This document shows positions 38,101-51,413 of a stretch of 64,000 bases of DNA, one piece after another; position 1 is the first letter of the stretch; each line of letters starts with the position of its first letter. This stretch comes from Adiantum capillus-veneris (lineage: Eukaryota > Streptophyta > Polypodiopsida > Polypodiales > Pteridaceae). The stretch spans positions 65,890,370-65,954,369 of the forward strand of contig CM043952.1 of the NCBI GenBank assembly GCA_014529385.2. Direction: 5' to 3'. The notes under the pieces were generated by a model. The model was not told the origin of the DNA. It saw nothing but the letters and a program-made list of their open reading frames with translations, and did not search any database. A program made the translations under genes and the position numbers.

Positions 38101-41100
38101 ATCCCCCTCTCCCCCTCTTCCCCTCACTACCCCTCGCCTTACCCTCCCCCTCGCCCTAGTCCCTCACCCTCCCTCCCCCCTCTCCCACTTGCCCTCGTCC
38201 TACCCTCCCCTCCCCCTCGCCTAGTCCCCCTCACTACCCTCGCCCTCGCCCTCGCCCTAAGTCCCTCCCCCTCGCCCCTACCCCTCGCCCTAGTCCCTCC
38301 CCCTCATCCCCTCGTCCTCCCCCTACCCACCCCCTCTCGCCCCTAACCACTCCCCCACTCACCCTCGCCCCTACCCACCCCCTCACTCCCTCTCGCCCCT
38401 ACCCACCCCTTCCTACCCTCGCCCCTACCCACCCCTCACTCCCTCTCACCCCTACCCACCCCTCCCTACCCTCGCCGCTACCCAGCCCTTCTTCGCCCCT
38501 ACCCACCCCCTCACTCCCTCTCGCCCCTACCCAGCCCCCCCTCGCCCCTACCCACCCCCTTTCCCCCTCGCCCCTACCTATCCCCTCTCCCTAATGGGAT
38601 ACTCTCTCCAAAATAATGCACAGCCCAAACAAGCAGCCTAGAAGCAGTGTATTTTGTGTTCATTCCCTGCATTGAGAGAGCACCTGTAGGTAGGTAGATA
38701 GGAGTGAAATTCACACCTACATATCTTTAGTTAGCAGGACTAGATGTAAAAGTTTTGGCAGTTCGTGCTCTACTTGCTGCCATCTATTTTCATGCATATC
38801 AGCAGGTCTCATACATGATTTTGCAGAGGGTTTCACCTCAAACTCAATTAGTAGGCAATTACGTGAAGCGACTGGTGGTCATTGTTACCTCTGTTCTTTT
38901 CTTCACGACCCCTGTTTCCCCATCAATGGCATTGGCACTAGTATAGCTTTGGCTGGAGTCTTTGCGTACTCACGGGTGAAGCAGCAAAAGAAGAAGCCTG
39001 AAAAGTCTGAGTGGCAAACAAAACTTGAAGTTGACTTAGGACAATGCTTAAGGCACACTTCATTTGTCAGAGCTAAACATTTGATATCGATTGGTTGCGA
39101 TTGGTTGAAGAGCTACCGGTCACTTACTTCCTGCTGTGGAGCTTTATTATGTTTTGCCAATTGGGATTCTTGGATTATGAAATCATACTACGTCCCGCTT
39201 CTCCAAAGGATTAAAAATTTGCAAGCAGTGCAGTGTGTTTAAACTCCATTTTTGGGCCTAGAACCTGCTTCAAGAAGGATGTACATATGCAGTACCTAAT
39301 GGTTTTCTTTCACAGTTTTTTCAGTATTTCCTCTCACCGAGACGGTGAGCGGTCTTGTGGCGGGCAACCTGTAGCAGGGCTACAGTGTCACTTCACAGGG
39401 CAGACAGTTGGACAGTTGGCTACACTGGGTCTGGTTCACACTGGACGGACCCTCTGGACGGACCTTTGGTCTAGGGAGTGACACGTGGCAAGGTACCTAC
39501 CGACGGTGGTCTAGTGGACCTCGTGGCCAGGTCACCACATGGCTGACATTATGAGCCGTTGGTGGCTCTTTATGGTGGTACATATGAGTAGTAGCGGTTG
39601 GTGATGTTATCATCTTCTTCACCTTTGATCTTGTACGTAGTCGTCTAGAGCGAGTCTTACACAGAGCACTGCTTCACCATCCCTGCACATCTGAGCCTCG
39701 ACACCCCATTTGTACCTGTGAGTCCTGGGCTGGAGCTGAGTGTGTTGCCACGCCAGAGTCTGTACATGGTTCTTTATGGTTCTTTGAGCGAGTCGAGTCC
39801 ACATGTTCTGGTCCACTGTTGTGACTCTGTTTTTATCCATTGTTTCTGTGTTTCATTCTGTTTGAGAGAGTTTCCATTTGTTTGAGTGAGATTGTCACGC
39901 ACATTGCACTGAGGGGCACCCACACTATAGAGAGCACGACACATTATCCGCGCTACACTATCCCAACTTGCCCCTCCCCTCCCCTCCCCAACTCGTCCCT
40001 CCCCTCAACAACTCACCCTGCCCCCTCCCCAATTTGTCCCCATCACCAACTCGCCCCTCCCCTTACCCAATTCGTCCCCCTCTCCAAATCGCCCTTACCC
40101 TTACCATACTCGCCCCTACCCCTCACAACTCGCCCTCCCCAAGTTGCCTCGTTCGTCCCCGGTTCGTCAAACCCAACTCGACCTCTACCCTTCTTTATTC
40201 GCCGTGCTTTCCCTCCAAAGCAGCCCTAATCACACACATCTCTTGCCTCTCTACCTAATCGACCGCTCTGCCCTCTTCGGCTTCTTCCGCTTCGGCTCCT
40301 TCCGTTGTGATAACTACAAAAATTTGGCTTCTTCCACTTCGGCTCCTTCCGCTGGGATAACTATAGACAGTTATATACATATAGAGGATGAAAGCAGTAT
40401 GCAGTATTGCAGAGTTGATCATATGTATGCAATTGTGGATCAGCTTTTGAGTGTCTAAACGTTTTTTTGGGCTTTGAATTGGAACAACCTCAGTCAATGA
40501 GTGTGTGGCCTATACACATCATTTACTGTGTCAGAAGTTTTGCAATTCCCATGGGGTAGCAGCAAACATTCCAGAAAAGCGGGATTAATAAAGAAGCCAC
40601 CACCGCAACCGCTGAGTTTTGCTAAGAGGATGACTCAAAAACTAGTTGCCATGATCTGAATGACTTCACTTCCAGTGATGCTAGCGACGAAAGTTACAAA
40701 GCCTCACCAAACTCGGAGTCGGATTCAGAAGCTACCTCTGAATCGGACGCTTCCAAAGAAACAAATGTGAAAGCAACAGGTAAAAAGAAACGCAATCATC
40801 AAATCATCAGTCATGACATCAGTCGGCTGGCTACATCTAAAAATCGCACACCATTCTCTTTGGCTGTTTATCTACAACCGCCTCGACCATCTCTAAGCGA
40901 AATCCTCTCCAAGGACCAGCTACAGACTCTGGGTCTCACAGCACTGGCTGATGGTGATCTGCCAACTACTGTTCCTGTTGAGATGGTACATGATCTTTTG
41001 AATAACTTTCCCAAGGTCAAGGGCCACAAACTCATTGCTACACGGTTAGGCCATGCTATGGGGATGACCACCTTTCCATCTGTGAAGCCTGCTACCCAAA

Positions 41101-44100
41101 CTTTCTCTCAGCTTTCCAAGGATGCCACCATTCAGGCATGTCAGGAGATTCTCAGTAAGGATTACCCATATTACGAAAGAAACAAATAGCTCCTGGCAAT
41201 CTTTAGTAGATACTACTTTCTGGCTAGAGATGCCAAAGAAGACGAGGGACATTGTGAATTGCCCACTACATTATTCCATTGGGACAGCCTTTACTGTTTG
41301 ATCCACACCCAACCCTGTGGATTTCACGAGATTCTTTTTTCATCGCTACAGTCTAGGGCCAAAAGGTTTTGGGCCCAAGTGAGGTCTGTGCACTTCAGCT
41401 TCAAATGTTTCGCAGCACCTCTCTTGACGTGGGTCATAAATATACATGTTACACCTGATGAAGTGGATGAGGATACACGAAGTATGCAAGGGAAAGGGAA
41501 ATCTCTAAACATTCAGGCTGATCCTAAAATCACGAAGAAAAAGAAGATCAAAGCAAAGGTGGCGAAAGATACAGCAAAGTCTCTACTCTCTTTGCCAATA
41601 TCTGAGAGCCAACAGACTAAGGTGACACATCTTCCGTGGCGCTCTCTGTCTTCCACCCCTCTCTCTATTGGGCCAGTGTCTACTTCTAAACTTCATGACA
41701 AGTTGACGGCTTCTCCCTCGGAGATTCCTCTACCTTCTTCCCCAATATTCACCCACACTGATGCCAATATATCACTGACTCCACCTGCAACAACCATCTC
41801 AGCTTCCACTCCACCAGTAGTACCTACTACTAGCGAGCCAGTTGTGCCACTTGTGAGTCCTCCAGTATCATCTTCAGGGGTGGCCGACTCTACTTCTTTG
41901 CTACAGCTTTCGAAGAAAGTATTACAAGACTCCAGGAATGCTATCGCCACCATAGAGCTTGGAGCGGAACAGTTAGCTTCCACGTACCAGCACCATTCTG
42001 TAATATATGCAGCTATGGAGGGATCTCTGAAGGTCGTCAAGAGTGCCATCTCGGATCGGGATGCTACGATTTTCACATTGCGACAAGCTTTGAAAATAAA
42101 GTCAAACATCATTGAAGACCTTAAAGCACAGGTACAAGGATTTCGAGAAATGCTTCTTCATGGAGATAGTTCTGCTCGAGCTCCTGCTCGAGCTTGGGCT
42201 CGGGCTGGATCCAGGCCACCAATGCATACTACAGATCCTTCTCAACAATTTAAGGGACTCTACACCTAGCCTCCAGTTCAGTACTATAATAGTCAACAGT
42301 GTCGTCAGGGGTTTCAATCATCGCCATTGTCCCACATGCATAGCATTCCTTGCTACGACGGTGTTGTTGGTGCACACCGCCATGGCTGTGTCACTCGACG
42401 TCCTCAGTACACTACCGGGCAGGAATTACCCCTACCCTGCAGCAGGTGGCGGCTCCTTTCACACGCGGCCAAGTTATGGACAGCAGAGCCCAGCAGCCTC
42501 TAGTCCAGCAACGAAGTTCCACCATTGATTTGATGGCTCCACCTCCAGAGATTGAGCCTTCGGGTGCGATTACAGCGACTACTCTTTCTCTGGGATGATA
42601 GAATGACAGTCTTTTCACCATGGCAGTACAGTAGTAATTTATTATTTCAATTGAGTTTTTAGCAGTTTCAATTGTTATCGCACCAAGATCGTGAGTGGTT
42701 TTGTGGCGGGCAACTTGTAGCAGGGCTACAGTGTCACAGGCACGGGACAGGCCGTTAGTCACAGTTGGCCGGTTTCACACTGGACGGTCGGTGACTGTGA
42801 CACGTAGCACGGATACGGATGGTGGTCTAGTCGACATCGTGGCCAACGCACCACCTCATAGTTCAGAGATAGGCCTAGCTGGAGTGGATATTTTTCAACC
42901 GTTGGTGGCTCTTCATGTTTGTATATATCTGCATGTTGTTTGGGGCTTTTGGCTACTTTTTGTGTGGTCAATTATCTAGAGTCTATCATCAGAGTTGTAC
43001 ACAGCACATCTGCACCATCCCTGCACACTTGAGCCTCGACAACCCCACTGTACCTATGAGATCTGGGCTGGAGCTGAGTGTGCTGCAATGCCAGAGTCTG
43101 TATCGGTTTCTTTGAGTTTGTCGATGTTCGTGTTGTTCATGATCTGCTGAGTCATACTGTTGTTGTTGCCTTGTTATTCTTGCTCCGTTGTTCTCTGTCT
43201 TCTGTGTTTGCATTCTATGGAGTGAGATATCACGCACATTGCACTGAGGAGCACCCACTACAGAGGGCACAACACACTATCTACACTACATTGTGTTTTG
43301 AGTCGTTTCGTGTCTTGAGTCATATTCCACTTCTGTGTTTGAGTCATGTTCTTGTGTGATGTTTCTTCTGTTGAAGTGAGGTTTCATGCATACCGCATTG
43401 AGGAGCACCCACTCTACAGAGCACACCTTTTCCTCGGTACACTCCCAAGGCTGCATAAGCTCTCGTCAATCTAGTTTCTACTGCTCTCCTCAATGAAAAC
43501 ACCGGTCCATTGAAGACTACCCCAAGATACGTATATGCATCTGTATACTTCACCGTCTCCTCGCCATATGTAAAAGTGGGTGCTAACCTCCTAACTCACT
43601 ATGGTGTGGTGTTAAAACACCATAACCTTGGTTTTTCCCAAGTTAACAAATAATCCACTATCGTGGGAAAATGTGTACAAAGCATCTAAATGGCGTTGCA
43701 TCCCCTCCAGGGAGTTAGAAATCAACACAATATCATCAACATATAACAATAGTGGGATCCATGTCCCTGCCAATTGTGCTCTTCTATCACCGTCCCTTTC
43801 AATGTAGTTAGCAACCTCATCCACATACATACGAAATAGTGTAGGAGATAGCGGGCAGCCCTGTTTCACCCCAACAGTGGAGTGAACCAAATCGAAAATC
43901 CCCTGTGGAGTGCGTACATGCCCCACTATTGACTTGTATAGAGCCATGATCTCCCAAATCAACTCTTTGGGTATCCCCATCTCTTGTAGTCTGCACATCA
44001 ATCCAGCTCTGGGCACTGTATCGAAGGCTTTGCAGAAATCCACAAAGCAACAATAGAGCCAACGTCCAAAGTTCTCTCTGAATAGACAGTGAAAGCGACC

Positions 44101-45607
44101 TCGTATCTCATAGTATACCGGACAAATGACAAATGTGATGTAACTCTGTCCCTCACTCTATATGACACAACTGGCATATCCTGGCTTCTGCTGGTACTCT
44201 CTTAATTTGTCATCTCAATCTCTAGCTGACGCGATGATGTGCGTATCTGACCAATAGCACATCGTATCCCATAGGATAAATGAGTGTCCATATAGGCCGG
44301 TCTGATCACATATCCTGTTAGTTGGAGGAGATGCTCTCTATAGAAAGCCATCTCCGTGCCCAACTCTTGTACCAGCTGTATCCATGTGCTTTTGGTATCT
44401 AGTTGAATCAAATCCTGACGTATAAATCTAGTGGTCTCTGTCCATGTGAGAGAAAGGGAGGATGCATCAAGGGAGTACTAGAATGGAGGCAATCTATCCA
44501 TGCTGAAGCCATATGATTGAAACCATGATGTCTATTCAGACAGAGAATTCAACACAAGTTGAGGGCCGTATTTTTTAGAGCCGACCCCCCCTCAGGACTT
44601 TGTATTAATATGATTCTTCAGAAGAAGAAGAGCTTTTGATCAATACAACTCGCTAATCGCACTTCTAACTGCACAAATTGAAGAGATGAAAGCTCTAAAA
44701 TTCGGCATAGATTGTAATTAGGCTTTTTACATAAAACACCTCGTTGAACTCAATCCCAAGGCCCTAAACACCTCGTGGGTGATAGGATCTACGGGGATTA
44801 AGCAAGAATCAAGTTGGAAAGAAGATATGTAAGCGTTGAGAAGTAGTAACGAGTTTGGTTGAAAATGCATAAGCTTGAGCATCCATAGCTATGGAGACTT
44901 GTGTGGGAGAATGGAGACCTTCCTTTTGACTGAGGATTGCATGGAGCTTCAAGAGCTAGGAAGACAAAAGTACCCCTGCTCTCTCCAATGCAGTCCCACA
45001 AAAAAACGAACAGAGCTTCAAGAGCCAGGAAGACAGAAGTACCATTGCTCTCTCCAATGCACTCCCACATAAAAATGAAAAAATCTCCGTTTGTGGTCCT
45101 TCAATCAAAAAAATATGAGCATGAAAGTTATTCATCTTGCTGGATCCAATAAGTCAGAAGGCCCATTCTTTAAGAAACGACTTCTTTTTCAAATTATTCT
45201 ATGAATACTCACACTAGGTCCTTTAAAGGCAGTTTCCTATTTTAGAACTACTCATTTACCTTCTTTCTTGCATGGGAGGCTTGTGGACCACATCCCTCAT
45301 CTCCACAAAGCTTTAGGTTGGCATTTGTGGATAATAACACCTTCGCTCCCATTCCCACCTTTTAATTAGCCATACTACCCACTTTCGAAGGCTTTCAAGA
45401 TCCGTTTTGAACTCTTTTGGACTCGCAAATATCCCGGTTTTTTTTTCCACACAAAGATCCTTCCATTAGTTATAAAAAGAAAATTGTCCATTGGGCTACA
45501 AACACTCCATGAAAGAGTACAAGAGGCTAGATAGAAGAGGAGACTCTCCCCTAACTATCGGAATGTACAACAAAAAAAGGGTATCCCGCTGGGCTATATC
45601 ATACAAT

Positions 45608-45639
<32 letters not shown>

Positions 45640-48600
45640 AGCCACACAAGTGGGCGATAATGCCACTGAGGAGTGCCTGCTCTACGGGAGTAAAAGAGGC
45701 CACCCCCCCAAGTCGCATGGAAGGCTAGGCGCCGCTGCTCCGCGCGATCCGAGGTCCCCCGGATGCGATCGTACTCACCCCTGAAGGTGTGAATCAGCTC
45801 TATCCATATCGCTCGAACTGTCTCCGCGGGAGGCTCCGTCCGTCCATCTATAGCTCTACTGCACCTAGCTCGCCATACGAACCAGATAGTGAGGCTGCTG
45901 ATAAGCTCCCAACAAGGCTCTCTGGCCTCCGTCCAAGGTGAATCTGTGAAGTCCGGTGCAATAAACTGCCTGGGCTGCCCTTGAACAAAATGAAGTCACA
46001 GTGAAGGGAGACGCCTCATATCCAAGGGCCAGCCCAGAGGATGTCGACCAGGCTGCGGCTCCCCAAGTGTAAACACCCTCCGACGTAAGCGAGGACAGGA
46101 GACGAAGAATCCGAAGCCAAATCTGCAGTGTCTCTGTGTCTCTAGCTGATGCCCACATCTACTACAAATAGGGGGGAAGCCACTATAAACCAGCCAAGTG
46201 CCCACTGCTACCCCTCGATGGGCAACCAGCCACTGAAACGTGGAGATCCGACGAGCCTGACATGATGCCCAAAGTCTCGCCCAGAAATCCTCTAGGAAGG
46301 CTTGTGAGAGGCCCTGTCGTCTCCAATGCTCTGCTACAGCTGGGATGGCTGCCCGCCGTGACGTCAAAATGTATCTCCCTAGTCGCACTGTACTGAAAGA
46401 AGGAGATGTCAGGAGCCCCTAGTGAAGCGAAAGGGTCCTCCCACATCCACTCGCCTGGGTCCCACTGAAGTCGTGCCAGCGGTCGAGAGCCATAGACCCA
46501 TAATCGCCAAGTCGTGTCAAGCTCTCCTGGATCCGGGTCTATGTGCCACTTCCGTGAAGCAGCACCCACAACTCTTATCCTCTGAAAAGTACATCCCTCA
46601 ATCAATGGCGACTCCTCCTCCACTCTCTGCAGCCTCCCCTCATCCCCTACCTCAAAGAAGAGACAAATCCCCTCCTCGGTAGATGCTATGACTGCAATCA
46701 AAATCTTTAGCTGCGTAAAAACCCCCATCCATCGAGGGGCCGTCGGCTCAAATGGATCCTCCCACTGCGCTGTAAGGGCTATCTGAATCTCCTCTCTCTT
46801 AGTCTGTCCGCCCCGAAAGTGGCTGAGGCTCTCCATCTGTATCTCCTCTGGAAGTCTGCAGAAAGCCTGCCAATCCCCAAAGCTGCATGCAGGGCCATCA
46901 GCCATGGGTCCCCATGCTAGTCTCGTCCTGGATCCCAACATATGTCCCTACTCTATGAGCACAGAGGAACTCCATATCAAAGGCTGCCACGCTCTCTCCT
47001 CTATACAAGATGGCTGTCGCTGCTGTAGGCCAAGGCGAAGCAACTCCCAAGCCCGTAATATGCTCACAGCAAAATGATCCTCCCAGCCTCTGCTCACGCA
47101 TGTTCCTCCTCATCTCAGTGAAGATCCATCTGGTCTCTGGTGCCCAAATACCTCCTGCTAGGGGAGCTCGGGCCTGAATCCACCCAAGTAAGGACTCCTT
47201 CCACTGCTCGGCACCGGGAAGAAGCCCTCGCACAATGAGCTTCCCTAGCAGTGCTCTGTTGTGGTCTGTGGGATCAATGATGCCAAGCCCCCCTTTGCCA
47301 AGGGTAAAGTGATGACCGACCAAGCTACTTTGGCCAGGGCAGAGTGACCGTCTCGCCCTGACCAAAGGAAGTTCCTGATCAGCCTCTGAATCTGTCTGAT
47401 ACAAGAACTAGAGAATATCCAACATGAAGTGATGTACCACATGGTGGCCAGCAAAACTTGGTTGGTCACCACCACCCTCCCTGCTAGAGATAATCTCGCT
47501 GAGCTCCAATATAGAATCTTCTTCCGTATGCACAGAAGAAGTGGAGCAATCTGCTGCTAGGGAGATAAGTCCAATCCAATCCAACCTGACAACCCAAGTA
47601 CCGTACTGCAGTGCCAGGGGGTATCCAACAAAATCCGGGGTCCGGGCTCCACTCGGGAGTGGGAGATTCACTGACCCAAAAAGCAAGTGTCTTGCGCCAA
47701 TTAATGAGCGCACCCGAAGCCACACAAAAGACATCCAAGGCCTGCTCCGCTCTCTGCAGATTGGCCTCCTGGCCATGCAAATAAAGTCATGTATCATCAG
47801 TAAACTCTGAGTCCAGCAAATCCTCATCCCGAATAGGTAACTGCAGCCCTTGTAATCCAACCTCCTCTGCAGTCAAATACATACTCATGGCCTCAACGAA
47901 AAACAAGAAGAGGAAGGGGGCAGCCCTGCCTAACTAAGCGAGTCAGCTCAAAACTCGGCCCTCGCCCGCCTGCCATCAACACCTGACTCTGAGAAGTGGA
48001 GTAGAGAGCTGCAATCCCTCGAATCCAGCCAGGCTCAAAACCCATACACAACATAGTGCCCTCTAGAAAGCTCCAGTCCACTCTGTCATAGGCCTTCTCA
48101 AAGTCGAGAAGAAAAACAACCAAATCCTCACCAAGTAAGCGAGCTAGTGCAGTAGCCTCCCAAAATATAAAAATGTTGTCAAGGATACTACGTTCCTTGA
48201 CAAAGCCAGTCTGGGTATCATGGATCAACTCTCCTAGGAGGGGCTGGATCCTCAAACTCAAAGTCTTCGCTAAGACTTTGTATATAGTGTTGAGGATCGT
48301 GATAGGCTTCCACTGCCGAATGTCATCAGATACTCCCTCCCCTTTGGGGATAAGAAAAATCAGCCTCTCCGAGAAACGATGCGGCATCACCCTAGCGTCT
48401 AAAATATGCCGAAAGCCTCTGTGTACGCCTGGTCCCAAGATACCCCAATGCCGCCTATAAAATGCAGGTGTCAAACCATCCTCTCCTGGGCAGCTTCTAC
48501 GTGGGAGTATCCTCAAAGCCTGAATAAGCTCATCCTCAAACAATGGTTGTGCCAATGCATGCCTCATACGATCTGTGACTCTCCTCTGGATATGAGCCCA

Positions 48601-51357
48601 AACAAGCTCTCTACACCTATCTCTCTCCTCAGATGGAGGTGTAGTACTGAGTAAATCTCTGTAGAAATCGGTAGCAATCCCTCTCAGCTCCTCAAGCTCA
48701 GTCGCCAGTGATCCATCCTGACGTCTCAGCTGTCTAACCCCTCTCCGTGCATGGCGGGGTCCGGTGATCTCAAAAAACTCTCCAGAGACTCGGTCCCCAA
48801 GTTGTGTCCACTGTGAATCCTAGCGGTGGTAATAGAACTCATGTCTCTGCTCCTCGATCTCGCTAACCTCCTGTCTGGCCTACCTCAACTGACCCTCTAG
48901 CCATGTGCACTCAGGCTACTGCTCTTGTGATCTCTGAATGGCTGCTAGGCTGCGCCTGAGTCTCCTCTCTCTCTCGCGAGTCTCTTGAAATCTAGTCAAA
49001 GTTGTCTCATGTAAAAAAGTGATGAGGGCCGCAATCCCCTGGGCACACTGCTCTGCTGCATCCAGATCTGAGTTCTGGCTAGACTGCCAGATACGCTCTA
49101 TCTCATCAACAAGGCTCGGGTCCGTGAGCACTCTCTTGGAATCCGTAGTTGCATGCTAGGTGCTCGTCGCTGCTCCTCAAAAGTAAGAATCACCAAGGCA
49201 TGATCCAAAAATGTAGTGCAAGCCAGGATCCCTATGGTCCCACCCATCTCCCCAACAAAGTCGCCTACAAAGAATCGACCAATCCTAGGCAGGTTAATTC
49301 CTCCCCGTTGACGATCCACGTCGACGATCCGACCGAGAGAAACTCAGACTGTCTGAAGATCGTACAAAAGCCTCATGTTGCCATACATCCGAGATCCGCA
49401 AAGTCAAACACAATCTCTCCCATGCTGCTAGCTCCTGCCCATGCACTGTCACATGACTGCCCCCAATCCGGATCCTCTAGCATGTTGAAGTCCCCTCCAA
49501 CACACCAATGGTCCACCTCAGGTAATGCATCCATAATCTGTGCCCAGAAATGTGCTCTAGCACTCGCCTGATTAGGCGCATATACGTTGAGAAACCCCAC
49601 GAGCTCCCCATGTATCCTCAATGTCATAAACTGGGCTCTGCCCGGCACAATCACCCTTCTGTCCACAAAGGCCTGCCGCCAAGCATCCGCAATAAACATA
49701 CATACCCCTCCCTGCCCACTCATGGGTCCAAAACCTACTGACCAAAATGGCTCACATCGGCCTGGCAAAACTGAGCCATATCTACGAATCCGGCTCTCAC
49801 TCAGATGGTGCTCCTGTAGCATCAAGACATCAATGGAACCGCCTACCAAGCATCGTTGAATCTCCTGACGAAGCCTGCCTCTATAACGAAGATACTCCAA
49901 GACCCTGCACATTTCACGAGATGATCCTCATGGTCTGCCAATATGCTTGAAGGTTTTTCATTGTTCTTTTGTCACCAGATACAAATGTTTAATGTATGTT
50001 TTACATGATCATTACTTGGTACTTGGCTAGTGAATCTCCAGTTGATAATGTGTAGTAATGTGTCCCCAAGTAGTTTGCATGATATACATTTTGTTAATCT
50101 CTAATGAATAATAGAATTTTTTTGAAAATGTTCTCTCACTTACTGGTTTTTTACAAAGGTACGTATTTTTACGTACATAAAAAATTTATCCATACGGAAC
50201 GACGTACAGTATGTACAGATACGTACCGTACATTACGTATGGTACCACCTTGATCTCCTGGTCCATAGGCTGGTCTCCTGAGATCTCTGTCTGTAAAACC
50301 TCAAACCTGTTCTGCACCGACACCCATTGTTGCTGCTGCTGCTGACCCTGCCGCTGGATCGGCTGCTCAAGCTGGCGCCCTCGATGCCGTCCCTGCACCT
50401 GCTGCCACTCTGATGTAGCAACAGGTGGGGGAGGTCTCTCTGCAGCCGACTGAGATGTGGCTCCAGTGGGCTGGCTGTGTCGTCGAAGCTCGAGCAGCCG
50501 GAGGCTGTGTCTGTGTCTGTGTCGGTGGTGGAGCTCGGGGTCTCCAACAAGGACAGGCCTTGGCCAAGTGGCCAACCTGTCAACAGATAAAGCACTGGTT
50601 CGAGAGTCCCAAATACTTTACTCGCTGATCAAACCATACCCCACCAACCTTAGGTAGCTGAACTACCTTTGCAAGCAAGAGACATCTGGTACTAGAACTC
50701 TGATTGAAGGCATACCAGCTGCTCTTGCAACAACGGACGCTACTGTACGTGTTGTCTCCAGGACCGACCCCACTAGAGAGCCAATCTGGGAAAGTAGAGG
50801 CAAGTACTCCCGATGGAGGCTCGGGAAGCACACTGTCACTGGGAAAAGACGCTCAGTCCTCTCTGCCACCTCTTCTGGATCAAAACCGTGATGCCCTTGG
50901 CTAAAGAAGGCTCGAGCTCCGTGTATAGCCAAGGGGCTCGTCCCAATGACCTGTGAGACACTCTGTGCTGTCTCGAACTCGATTTGGTAGTGTCCGCATC
51001 CCAATAGCTAGATAATCTTACCCACATCTGCAAGTAGGCGGGCCTGTAGTAAATCTCGAAGCTCACCACGACTGGGACGGGTGCCAACAATGCAGCAGAT
51101 CATAGAGGTGGCCTAGAGCCTCTCTACCTCTGCTACTAAGCTCGCTTCCTCTTCTGGCGAAAGAGAAAGCCTGATGGGGGTGTCCTCGGGGGCGGTCGAG
51201 GGGGCTACATGTGAGTCCCTCTGAGGCGGAGCGGGAGGAGCCTCCATCAGAGTATGAAGGCGGAAAGACGTCGATGACGAGGAAAGGGGTCGTTGAAGTC
51301 ACGCTGCTGCTGATTCTCTAACACTCTCTCTCTACCTTAAGGAACACTCTCACAAAC

Positions 51358-51413
<56 letters not shown>

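Larger units (their letters stand above)
34188..39957 (+). mobile_element. Family C LTR retrotransposon, complete but RT-less (5.77 kb)
   Basis: Two 588-bp LTRs (34188-34775, 39370-39957) differing at about 11 positions by eye (about 98% identical), flanked by a perfect 5-bp duplication CTATC. Inside: gag with two CCHC knuckles (35168-36415), two more knuckles in another frame (to about 36660), a retropepsin region (37114-37700), a C-rich minisatellite (38090-38600), then non-coding sequence. No RT, RNase H or integrase is present, so the element must have been moved by enzymes of a relative. It lies inside the 22.8 kb MRE11 intron, antisense to the gene, within the C-rich minisatellite of an older element. 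Confidence 0.93.

Noticed and set aside
37980-38346. Proline/serine-rich protein domain at the end of the family C protease frame
   Set aside because: It is translation of the C-rich minisatellite; the repeat has no stops in one frame by composition alone.
38755-38946. Small hydrophobic protein (envelope-like) near the family C 3' end
   Set aside because: A 63-codon frame without signal-peptide logic or flanking support, within decayed non-coding sequence.
49860-49867. ATCTCCTG at 49860 as a target duplication partner for the element end at 50252
   Set aside because: The sequence after 49867 is endonuclease coding, not an element end; the match is probably chance.
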